Source: Pyramidobacter sp.
Lineage (GTDB): Bacteria > Synergistota > Synergistia > Synergistales > Dethiosulfovibrionaceae
Direction of reading: 5' to 3'
NCBI GenBank assembly: GCA_017940445.1
Contig: JAGAYQ010000383.1
Coordinates: forward strand, 1 to 9,142
Length of the DNA: 9,142 nt
Under the pieces are notes generated by a model. It was not told the origin of the DNA and did no database searches. It saw only the letters and a program-made list of their open reading frames with translations. Within the stretch, counting starts at the first letter, position 1. Each line of letters opens with the position of its first letter. Below, piece after piece: positions 1 to 6,949 of this stretch. Made by a program: the position numbers and the translations under genes.

Positions 1-1
1 G

Positions 2-964
2 ATCAACGCCGCGGGCACGATCAAGGTGGAAGTAAAGTACGAGGACGACACGCACGACGCGGAGAAAGCCGTCAACGCCTACAACGCGCTCAAGGACTGG
101 GGGATGCAGATCTCGATGGGCTCGGTCACGTCGAAGCCCTGCGAGGCGACGGCGGCCGAGAGCTTCTCCGACCGTATCTTTGCGCTGACGCCTTCGGCTT
201 CGGCTGAGGCGGTCACGGCCGAGAAGGACTGCGTGTTCCAGATGTGCTTCGTTGACCCCAACCAGGGCAAGGCTTCGGCTCAGTACATCTCGTCGAAGAA
301 GCTGGGCAAGAAGGTGGCCGTGATCTGGAAGAACGACGACGTGTACTCCAAGGGCATCCGCGACACGTTCGTGGAGCAGGCTCCCGCGGTCGGCCTGGAA
401 GTGGTGAGCGACACGACGTTTGCCGACGGCAACGACACGGATTTCTCGGTGCAGCTGGCTGACGCGCAGAAGAACGGCGCCGAGCTGGTGTTTCTGCCGA
501 TGTACTATCAGCACGCTTCGCTGATCCTGGCTCAGGCTTCGGGCATGGGCTACGCTCCCAAGTGGTTCGGCGTGGACGGCATGGACGGCATCCTGACGAT
601 GGAGGGCTTCAACAAGGCACTGGCTGAGGGCGTGATGCTGCTCACGCCGTTCAACGCCGATTCGTCCGATCCCAAGACGGCGGCGTTCGTGGCCGAGTAC
701 AAGAAGCGCTTCGGCGAGGTGCCCAACCAGTTCGCGGCCGACGCCTACGACTGCGTGTATGCCTACGCTCAGGCGCTCGCAGCCGCCAAGGCGACGCCCG
801 ACATGGACGCGGAAAAGCTTTGCGAGCTGATGATCGAGCAGTTCACGACGATGACGTTCAACGGGGTGACGGGCATGAACATGACCTGGAACAAGAACGG
901 TCAGGTGAGCAAGGATCCCAAGGGCATGATCATCAAGGACGGCGCGTACGTCGGTCTGGACTGA
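2..964 (+). CDS. livK: Branched-chain amino acid ABC transporter, periplasmic binding protein (partial, 5' end missing)
   Basis: The open frame enters from the left edge and ends at TGA 962-964, leaving 320 codons. LivK precursors usually have about 370-390 residues, so the signal peptide and first lobe start are missing. A GTG at 26 lies inside the open frame and is not the start, since codons 2-25 read on in the same style. The protein shows the type I periplasmic-binding fold of the LivK/Peripla_BP_6 family: an early segment on conversion or cycling of binding sites, a hinge region with GKKVAVIWKNDD, a second lobe with the FADGNDTDFSVQLADAQ stretch, and an ending with FNGVTG, typical of these proteins. 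It would capture leucine, isoleucine, valine or a related amino acid in the periplasm and deliver it to LivHM. The adjacent livHMGF genes support this. The exact ligand cannot be read from the sequence. Confidence 0.93.
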   Translation: MNAAGTIKVEVKYEDDTHDAEKAVNAYNALKDWGMQISMGSVTSKPCEATAAESFSDRIFALTPSASAEAVTAEKDCVFQMCFVDPNQGKASAQYISSKKLGKKVAVIWKNDDVYSKGIRDTFVEQAPAVGLEVVSDTTFADGNDTDFSVQLADAQKNGAELVFLPMYYQHASLILAQASGMGYAPKWFGVDGMDGILTMEGFNKALAEGVMLLTPFNADSSDPKTAAFVAEYKKRFGEVPNQFAADAYDCVYAYAQALAAAKATPDMDAEKLCELMIEQFTTMTFNGVTGMNMTWNKNGQVSKDPKGMIIKDGAYVGLD

Positions 965-982
965 TACGCAGCAGGTCTTTCC

Positions 983-1014
983 GAGGAGGGGCGCGCGATG
1001 CGCTCCTCTTTTTT
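983..1014 (+). terminator. Rho-independent terminator after livK
   Basis: GAGGAG (983-988) pairs with CTCCTC (1003-1008). An inner CGC/GCG pairing (992-994 with 1000-1002) follows a GGG bulge, and a run of six T (1009-1014) comes directly after. It lies 18 bases past the livK stop and should end or attenuate transcription between livK and livHMGF. Confidence 0.85.
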
Positions 1015-1022
1015 CATCTCCG

Positions 1023-1280
1023 CAAATTCAATTTTCAGTTCAAAGCCAACACAAAGACACGAAGACACAAAGGCACGAAGGATAAATATAAACGTTCTTT
1101 GCAGAACATTTTGTTTCTCTGTTGTCATTCACGCCACTCCGGCCCCAAATGACCTTTTTTAATCCGGATTCAACCGTTAATAACAGGTCAGAGCAGGTGC
1201 TCCTGCGCCTTCAGCAGCTTATTCCTGATTTTATCTTTGTGTCTTAGGGGCTTTGTGTCTTTGTGTTGTCTTTGAATTTG
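1023..1280. repeat. Element with imperfect inverted ends made of 8-bp ACACAAAG-type units
   Basis: The left arm starts with CAAATTCAA (1023-1031). After a 12-base stretch absent from the other arm, it carries four consecutive 8-bp units (1049-1080: ACACAAAG, ACACGAAG, ACACAAAG, GCACGAAG) and then GATAAA. The right arm is its inverse: TTGAATTTG at 1272-1280 and four units on the minus strand at 1266-1235 (ACACAAAG, ACACAAAG, CCCCTAAG, ACACAAAG), followed by ATAA. The arms match at roughly four of five positions. The core (1088-1230) encodes nothing recognisable. No target-site duplication is visible at the edges. It could be a MITE-like or REP-like element, or two separate copies of a dispersed repeat in opposite orientation. 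Confidence 0.7.
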
Positions 1281-1294
1281 TCTTTATGTGCATC

Positions 1295-1300
1295 GAGGTG
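1295..1300 (+). promoter_or_regulatory. Ribosome binding site that sets the livH start
   Basis: GAGGTG lies 5 bases before ATG 1306. An in-frame GTG at 1288 has no purine-rich site at a suitable distance and would add six residues (MHRGVF) ahead of the usual LivH beginning, so ATG 1306 is preferred. Confidence 0.75.
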
Positions 1301-1305
1301 TTTTC

Positions 1306-2187
1306 ATGACGTTTCTCAACTTTCTCATCAGCGGGATCAGCCTGGGGAGCATTTACGCGATCATCGCCCTGGGCTACACGATGGTGTACGGCATCGCCAA
1401 GATGCTCAACTTTGCGCACGGCGACGTGATCATGGTCGGCGGCTATGTGTGCTTTTACGCGGTGTACCGCTTCGGCCTGCCGCCTGCGGCCGGCGTGGCA
1501 CTGGCGGCGGCCGCCTGCACGATGCTGGGCATCGTCGTCGAAAAGCTGGCTTACAAGCCGCTTCGGGCCGCCCCTTCGCTGGCGGTCCTGATCACAGCGA
1601 TCGGCGTCAGCTACTTTTTGCAGAACACGGCACTGCTACTGTGGACGAGCAATCCCAAGGTGTTCCCCTCCGTAGTGGGGCGCGGCGTGATCCGCCTGTT
1701 TGACGGACGGCTCTCGGTGTCGCACGTCACGATCGTGACGATCTGCTCGTGCGTGATCGTGATGTCCGTGCTTTCCTGGTTTGTGGCCAAGACCCGCCTG
1801 GGCAGGGCCATGCGCGCCTGCTCGGAGGACAAGGCGGCCGCGCAGCTGATGGGCGTGAACGTGAACGCGACGATCTCGGCAACGTTCGCTATCGGCTCCG
1901 GCCTGGCGGCAATCGCCGGCGTGCTGCTGTGCTCGGCGTATCCCACGCTGATGCCGACGACGGGTTCGCTGCCGGGCATCAAAGCGTTCACGGCGGCAGT
2001 GTTCGGCGGTATCGGCTCGATCCCCGGCGCCCTGCTGGGCGGGCTGCTGCTGGGCGTGATCGAGATCTTCGCCAAGGCGTACATTTCCACGCAGCTGTCG
2101 GACGCGGTGGTGTTCGCGGTGCTGATCGTGGTGCTGCTGGTGCGTCCGGCAGGGCTGCTTGGCGTGCAGAGACAGGAGAAGGTGTAG
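1306..2187 (+). CDS. livH: Branched-chain amino acid ABC transporter, permease LivH
   Basis: This 293-residue protein is a normal-length LivH permease of the inner membrane. It starts with MTFLNFLISG and carries the family hallmark GSIYAIIALGYTMVYG followed by NFAHGD at residues 35-40. A late loop FGGIGSIPGALLGG matches the conserved LivH segment near the cytoplasmic coupling region, and the ending is VRPAGLLG. Hydrophobic stretches indicate about eight membrane segments. LivH pairs with LivM to form the channel through which LivK delivers its amino acid. The stop TAG 2185-2187 is one base from the livM start, so the two are almost certainly co-transcribed and translationally coupled. It is separated from livK by a terminator and a repeat element. 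Confidence 0.95.
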   Translation: MTFLNFLISGISLGSIYAIIALGYTMVYGIAKMLNFAHGDVIMVGGYVCFYAVYRFGLPPAAGVALAAAACTMLGIVVEKLAYKPLRAAPSLAVLITAIGVSYFLQNTALLLWTSNPKVFPSVVGRGVIRLFDGRLSVSHVTIVTICSCVIVMSVLSWFVAKTRLGRAMRACSEDKAAAQLMGVNVNATISATFAIGSGLAAIAGVLLCSAYPTLMPTTGSLPGIKAFTAAVFGGIGSIPGALLGGLLLGVIEIFAKAYISTQLSDAVVFAVLIVVLLVRPAGLLGVQRQEKV

Positions 2188-2188
2188 C

Positions 2189-3232
2189 ATGAAGCGTCTG
2201 ATCAACCTCAAACGGTCTGAATACCGCCTGATGTGGGGCACCTATGCGGCGGTGACGCTGGCGTTCCTCGTCCTCCAGGCGATGATCGCCACGCGCTCGC
2301 TCTCCGCCTCGATGCGCGGGATGCTGGTGCCCATCTGCGCCTACATGGTCATGGCCGTGTCGCTGAATCTGGTCGTCGGCGTGCTGGGCGAGCTGTCGCT
2401 GGGACACGCGGGCTTCATGTCGGTGGGGGCGTTCTTCGGCGTCGCCTGCGCGATCATCCTGCAAAAGGCCGTGCCCGCCGCACCGGTACGTCTGGCGCTG
2501 GCGATGGGCGCCGGTGCGACCGCGGCTGGGCTGGCCGGCTTTCTGATCGGCATCCCGGTGCTGCGGCTGCGCGGCGACTATCTGGCGATCGTCACGCTGG
2601 CGTTCGGCGAGATCATCAAGAGCGTGTTCAACAATTTTTATCTGGGCATGGACAAGGCGGGACTGCATTTTTCGATGCTGTCGGACACGACCGGGCTGCT
2701 CAAGGGCGGACGGATGATCATCAACGGACCGATGGGCATCGGCGGCATCCGCAAGATCGCCACGTTCGGCGCGGGCTTCGCGCTGGTGATGATCGCCCTC
2801 GCGGTCGTGTTCAATCTGGTGCACAGCCGCTACGGGCGCGCGTTCATGGCGATCCGCGACGACCGCATCGCGGCCGAGAGCGTGGGCATCGACGCGACAA
2901 AGTACAAGATGATCGCCTTCGTCGTCTCGGCTGCACTGGCCGGCGCGGCGGGCTGCCTGTTCGCCCTCAACTACTCGACGATCGTCGCCAACAAGTTCGA
3001 CTTCAACACCTCGATCCTGGTGCTGGTGTTCGTGGTGCTCGGAGGTCAGGGCAACATCCCCGGCTCGCTGATCGCAGCCGCGGCGCTGACGGTGCTGCCG
3101 GAGAAGCTGCGCAGCTTTGCCGACTACCGGATGCTGCTCTACGCAGTGCTGCTGATCGCTATCATGCTGGGCAAGAACAGCGCCGGAGCGCGGAACTTCT
3201 TCGCGCGCTTCCGCGGCGGAAAGGAGGAATAG
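2189..3232 (+). CDS. livM: Branched-chain amino acid ABC transporter, permease LivM
   Basis: ATG 2189 follows the livH stop by one base and is preceded by AGGAGAAGG (2174-2182). An in-frame upstream extension to 2159 would overlap livH and lacks support. The 347-residue product begins with a short basic tail (MKRLINLKRSEYRL) and then has many hydrophobic segments. LivM signatures are clear: GELSLGHAGFMSVGAF, the loop LRGDYLAIVTLAFGEIIK, GRAFMAIRDDRIAAESVGI (the cytoplasmic coupling helix region that contacts the ATPases) and VVLGGQGNIPGS. It is the second half of the inner-membrane channel. The reading ends at TAG 3230-3232, with a strong AAGGAGG (3221-3227) within its last codons serving livG. 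Confidence 0.95.
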   Translation: MKRLINLKRSEYRLMWGTYAAVTLAFLVLQAMIATRSLSASMRGMLVPICAYMVMAVSLNLVVGVLGELSLGHAGFMSVGAFFGVACAIILQKAVPAAPVRLALAMGAGATAAGLAGFLIGIPVLRLRGDYLAIVTLAFGEIIKSVFNNFYLGMDKAGLHFSMLSDTTGLLKGGRMIINGPMGIGGIRKIATFGAGFALVMIALAVVFNLVHSRYGRAFMAIRDDRIAAESVGIDATKYKMIAFVVSAALAGAAGCLFALNYSTIVANKFDFNTSILVLVFVVLGGQGNIPGSLIAAAALTVLPEKLRSFADYRMLLYAVLLIAIMLGKNSAGARNFFARFRGGKEE

Positions 3233-3236
3233 GCGC

Positions 3237-4072
3237 ATGAGCACACGACTCGTTCCCGTGCCCTCGCGGGCGCTGATCCCCGAGCGCGACATGGGCCGCG
3301 CGCCCATCCTCGAATGCGTCAATCTGGGGCTGACGATCGGCGGGCTGAAGATCGTCGAGAACTTCGACCTCACGATCGGCCGCACCGAGATCGCCGGCCT
3401 GATCGGCCCCAACGGCGCAGGCAAGACGACGGTGTTCAACCTGCTCACCAAAGTCTATCAGCCTACAGCCGGCTCGATCCTGCTGGACGGACAGGACACG
3501 GCGGGCATGTCGCCCGTGCAGGTCAACCGTCTCGGCATCGCGCGCACGTTCCAGAACATCCGCCTCTTCAAAAATCTGAGCGTGGCCGACAACGTCAAAG
3601 TCGCGATGACCAGCGACATCCCCTACGGCATGGTCAGCTCCGTGCTGCGCCTGCCGAGTTACCGCAGATGGGAAGTGGACGCGCACCGCCGCGCCCTCAA
3701 GCTGCTGTCGATCTTCGACATGCAGGCCGCCGCTTCGCTCCCCGCCGGTTCGCTGCCCTACGGCGCGCAGCGGCGGCTGGAGATCGTGCGCGCGCTGGCG
3801 TCCTATCCGTCGCTGCTGCTGCTCGACGAGCCGGCTGCCGGCATGAACCCGTCGGAGACGATGGAGCTGGTCGACAGCATCCGCCGCGTTCACGAGCTGT
3901 TCCCCATCGCCATCATGCTCATCGAGCACGACATGAATCTGGTCATGAACCTGTGCGAGGGCATCTGCGTGCTCAACTTCGGGCGCATCATCGCCAAGGG
4001 CACGCCCGATGACATCCAGAACAATCCGGCCGTCATCGAAGCGTATCTGGGCCGTCAGAAGGAGGAAGAACA

Positions 4073-4076
<4 letters not shown>
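3237..4076 (+). CDS. livG: Branched-chain amino acid ABC transporter, ATP-binding protein LivG
   Basis: This 279-residue ABC ATPase has Walker A GPNGAGKTT (residues 57-65), a Q-loop in ARTFQNIRLF, a variant signature LPYGAQRRLE (from residue 173), Walker B LLLLDEP (Asp197, Glu198) and the switch His231 in IEHDMN. The degenerate signature and the family insert after the Q-loop fit LivG rather than LivF. The ending IEAYLG is typical. ATG 3237 is chosen because AAGGAGG lies 9 bases upstream; it gives an extension of about 18 residues before an internal Met (codon at 3291) that is closer to the usual LivG start, so the shorter form remains possible. It powers amino acid import together with LivF at the inner face of the membrane. 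Its last four bases overlap livF (ATGA). Confidence 0.95.
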
Positions 4077-4795
<719 letters not shown>

Positions 4796-4823
4796 CGCCG
4801 GCTGAATCAGCGGAGCTTGTGCT

Positions 4824-5234
4824 ATGAACAACAAAGATCTGATAAAATATTTTTACGAAGTGATCGTCTCAGAACATCGGCTTGACGAACTGCCGAAATA
4901 CATATCGGAGCATTGTGCAGCAAAGAATGGCGAAAAATCAGTTTTCCTGGGGCTGGAGGGAATGAAGCAGCACATTTCAGCATTGAAAAAAACATACCCA
5001 GACTTAACGCTGAAAGTCATTCGCCAATTCGCGGAAGACGATTATGTCATCTCAGAGCTCATCATGAAAGGCACGCATCAGGGCCAATTTCTCGGGATCA
5101 CGCCGACAGGACATGTTTTGACAATCGCAGGCATCAACATCGATAAAGTCAGCGAAGGTAAAATCGTTGAGCACGCCGGCGTCGCCAATACCTTTGAAAC
5201 ATTTTACGAGCATCATTTGATCAAGCCTGTTTAA
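4824..5234 (+). CDS. SnoaL-like / ester cyclase family protein
   Basis: This 136-residue protein has the small alpha+beta barrel pattern of SnoaL-like proteins (NTF2-like superfamily): an N-terminal helical part (LIKYFYEVIVSEHRLDEL), a GLEGMKQHISALKKTYPDL segment, and the strand motifs GTHQGQFLGITPTGHVLTIAGI and DKVSEGKIVEH. Family members include polyketide cyclases and many uncharacterised stress or metabolic proteins; the substrate here is unknown. No signal peptide is visible, so it is probably cytoplasmic. By hand count, 4861-5100 has 111 G+C in 240 bases (46%), against 42 of 60 (70%) in a sample of livG (3361-3420). Codon choice is correspondingly AT-rich (AAA, GAA, ATA, CAT). Recent horizontal acquisition is the simplest reading. 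CGGAG (4811-4815) is a plausible but modest ribosome binding site. Confidence 0.8.
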   Translation: MNNKDLIKYFYEVIVSEHRLDELPKYISEHCAAKNGEKSVFLGLEGMKQHISALKKTYPDLTLKVIRQFAEDDYVISELIMKGTHQGQFLGITPTGHVLTIAGINIDKVSEGKIVEHAGVANTFETFYEHHLIKPV

Positions 5235-5273
5235 AAATCTGACGTAACCACCAACTGAAAGGAATGACCGCAC

Positions 5274-5726
5274 ATGAAACTTGCCCAGGCGCTCCAGGAG
5301 CGCGCCGACCTGAACGCGCGCATCCGCCAGCTGAACGGAAGGCTGACGAACAACGCGCTCGTGCAGGAGGGCGAAAAGCCCGCTGAAGATCCTGCGCGTC
5401 TGCTCGCCGAGCTGAACGACTGCGTCGCACGGCTGGAAGAACTGATGACCCGCATCAACCTGACCAACGCGAAGACGAAAATCGGCGCTGACACGCTCAC
5501 CTCTCTGATCGCCCGCAAGGACGCGCTGCACCTGCGCCTCAGCGCCTACCGTTCGCTGATCGACGCGGCCAGCCGCACGGCAGCGCGCGCCGCGCGCACG
5601 GAGATCAAGATCCTCAGCGCCGTCAGCGTCCCCTCTCTCCAGAAGGAAGCTGACGCCATGTCGAAGCAGCTGCGGACGATCGAGAACACCATTCAGGAGA
5701 ACAATTGGCTGACAGAACTCCTGTGA
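5274..5726 (+). CDS. DIP1984 family protein (uncharacterised)
   Basis: The 150-residue product matches my memory of the DIP1984 family: MKLAQALQERADLNARI at the start, NALVQEGEKPAEDPARLLAEL in the middle, LEELMTRINLTNAKT, and a C-terminal SKQLRTIENTIQENNWLTEL. Heptad-like Leu/Ile spacing along most of the chain indicates long helices, probably coiled coils. There is no signal peptide or membrane segment. The family is sometimes named after septicolysin, but its function is not established and I do not assign one. GAAAGGA (5257-5263) lies 10 bases before ATG 5274. The composition returns to the GC-rich norm of the window, unlike the gene just upstream. It may be read from the same transcript as the ester cyclase, 39 bases before it. 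Confidence 0.88.
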   Translation: MKLAQALQERADLNARIRQLNGRLTNNALVQEGEKPAEDPARLLAELNDCVARLEELMTRINLTNAKTKIGADTLTSLIARKDALHLRLSAYRSLIDAASRTAARAARTEIKILSAVSVPSLQKEADAMSKQLRTIENTIQENNWLTELL

Positions 5727-5999
5727 CCCCATCAGGACGGCTTGGTAGCGCCGGCTGGGCGAATGCGATCTCTGCGGCTGAGAGTGAATGAGTCCGCACT
5801 ATGCCGGCGTTCCGCGCGAGAGCAGACGCCGCACATCCAGGGGCGGGTGTGAAAACTCTTCTGAGCTCATCGTTATGCCCGAAACGATCATACGCGCACG
5901 CCTCATCATTCACCGCGCAAACCCGTGCATTGACAGCCGAACGCGAGGGCGGGACCGGGGACGCCGTCCTGATTTTTTGATTCGAAAGGAAGACCGACG
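5727..5999. other. Intergenic gap between the DIP1984 gene and the aldo/keto reductase
   Basis: No gene is supported in these 273 bases. Near the right end a weak hairpin, GGGAC-GCC-GTCCT (5958-5970), is followed by six T (5973-5978) and could be a poor terminator. AAAGGA (5985-5990) serves the next start. A TTGACA at 5930-5935 has no -10 partner. Open frames crossing this gap have no recognisable protein character. Confidence 0.5.
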
Positions 6000-6871
6000 A
6001 TGAAAGCCATTTTATGCGCGGCGCTGCTGATCGGCCTCGCCGCGTGTCATGCCGCAGCGCAGACGCGCGTGGTCGACAGACGCGCTGCGCTGAACAGCGG
6101 CTTTGAAATGCCCGTGCTGGGCCTCGGCACCTGGACGCTGAACGACGACGAGGCAGAGCAGGCCGTCTTCTGCGCCATCCAGCACGGCTGCCGCCTGATC
6201 GACACAGCGCGCTACTACGGCAACGAAAAGGGCGTGGGGCAATCGCCGCCGGCCTGGTAAAGCGCGGCGACGTGTTTGTCACCAGCAAGGTCATGCCCTC
6301 CAGCTACGGCGATCCCGATGCCGCCATCCAGGCCTCGCTCGACGCGCTGGGGCTGGACTACATCGATCTGATGCTCATCCACCAGCCCGGCTCAAACGAC
6401 CGGGCCGTGTACGCAGCCCTCGAGCGCGGAGTCAAAAGCGGCAGACTGCGCAGCATCGGCATCTCCAACTATTACACCAGGCGTCAGCTCGACGAGGTGC
6501 TGTCGTATGCGCACATCGTCCCGGCCGTGATCCAGAACGAAAACCACATTTTTTATCAGAACACCGAGCTGCAAAACTACGCAGCCAAGTTCGGCATCGT
6601 CATCGAATCGTGGTACCCGTTCGGCGGCCGCGGACACACGGACGAATCGTTCGCTCATCCTGTCATCCGCGCCATCGCCGCTCGTCACGCAGCGACGCCG
6701 GCACAGGTGATCCTGCGCTGGCACGTTCAGGCCGGCTACGTCGCCGTGCCCGGATCGGGAAATCCCGCGCACATCGCCGAAAATCTCTCTCTCGACGGCT
6801 TCGAGCTGAGCGCTGACGAGATGAAGCAGATCGCGGCGCTGAACGCGCGCCGACGCTACGAAAACTGGTAA
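6000..6871 (+). pseudogene. Aldo/keto reductase with putative lipoprotein signal, frameshifted
   Basis: The first frame (6000-6260) starts at ATG with AAAGGA 9 bases upstream. It encodes a signal-like N-terminus ending in a lipobox LAAC (Cys16), then the aldo/keto reductase start MPVLGLGTW and LIDTARYYGNE with catalytic Asp68 and Tyr73. At about 6237-6242 the frame breaks: the first frame soon stops at TAA 6258-6260, while homology continues from codon 6242 in another frame (IAAGLVKRGDVFVTSK). The second part carries the catalytic Lys (6287-6289) and His (6380-6382, LIHQP), GISNY, and the NADPH-binding C-terminal region VPGSGNPAHIAENL. All four catalytic residues therefore remain, split over two frames. 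Loss of 4 bases (for example a GCGC) or of 1 base after GTGGGG would explain it. A GTG at 6272 could start the second part but has no good ribosome binding site. A sequencing error is equally possible; if corrected, the protein would have about 290 residues. Confidence 0.85.
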
Positions 6872-6875
6872 GATC

Positions 6876-6906
6876 AAGCCCCGCGCTGGACAACGCGGGG
6901 CTTTTG
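6876..6906 (+). terminator. Rho-independent terminator after the aldo/keto reductase
   Basis: A perfect 10-bp stem AAGCCCCGCG (6876-6885) / CGCGGGGCTT (6894-6903) has an 8-base loop and a short T run (6902-6905). It lies 5 bases after the stop codon TAA 6869-6871. Confidence 0.85.
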
Positions 6907-6915
6907 CTGTATCTT
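6887..6915 (+). promoter_or_regulatory. Candidate sigma-70-type promoter for the MBL-LysE pair, inside the terminator
   Basis: TGGACA (6887-6892, five of six matches to the -35 consensus) is followed after exactly 17 bases by TATCTT (6910-6915, four of six to the -10 consensus). A start near 6922 would give a leader of about 28 bases before the GTG at 6950. The -35 box lies in the loop of the preceding terminator. This is pattern matching only. Confidence 0.35.
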
Positions 6916-6933
6916 TAGCGTCATGTTTTTGAC

Positions 6934-6941
6934 AAAAGGAG
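6934..6941 (+). promoter_or_regulatory. Ribosome binding site that sets the MBL hydrolase start at GTG 6950
   Basis: AAAAGGAG (6935-6941 with flanking A) lies about 8 bases before GTG 6950. The alternative ATG at 6923 would place this site inside the coding region and itself lacks a ribosome binding site, so GTG 6950 is preferred. Confidence 0.7.
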
Positions 6942-6949
6942 TGACACGC

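Larger units (their letters stand above)
965..1305. other. Intergenic gap between livK and livH
   Basis: This 341-base gap holds the livK terminator, an inverted-repeat element (1023-1280) and the livH ribosome binding site. It is clearly more AT-rich than the genes. A small hairpin, GTTCT-TTGC-AGAAC (1094-1107), lies within it. A TTTAAT sequence at 1158-1163 resembles a -10 box but has no matching -35, so I cannot assign a promoter for livHMGF. No credible small gene is visible: the short open frames here translate the low-complexity repeat. Confidence 0.6.

Noticed and set aside
901..1152. Short open frames on both strands through the livK-livH gap
   Set aside because: They translate the livK end, the terminator and the 8-bp-unit repeat. 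Such repeats often give spurious small-protein annotations.
1041..1280. CRISPR array
   Set aside because: Units are contiguous 8-mers without spacers, and the two arrays are in opposite orientation. No cas genes are present.
1988..3451. Long minus-strand open frame (487 codons) opposite livM and livG
   Set aside because: Composition is the Arg/His/Gln/Asp-rich pattern typical of the antisense of GC-rich genes. The plus strand here encodes unmistakable LivM and LivG.
5930..5935. TTGACA as a -35 box for the aldo/keto reductase
   Set aside because: No -10-like sequence lies 15-19 bases downstream; that stretch is strongly GC-rich.
5958..5978. Terminator upstream of the aldo/keto reductase
   Set aside because: The stem is only 4-5 bp with a 3-base loop; the T run alone does not make a convincing terminator, so it is mentioned only in the gap description.
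5788..6003. Possible 71-residue plus-strand gene in the gap before the aldo/keto reductase
   Set aside because: Arg-rich random-looking protein, no ribosome binding site, and it overlaps the well-supported start at 6000.
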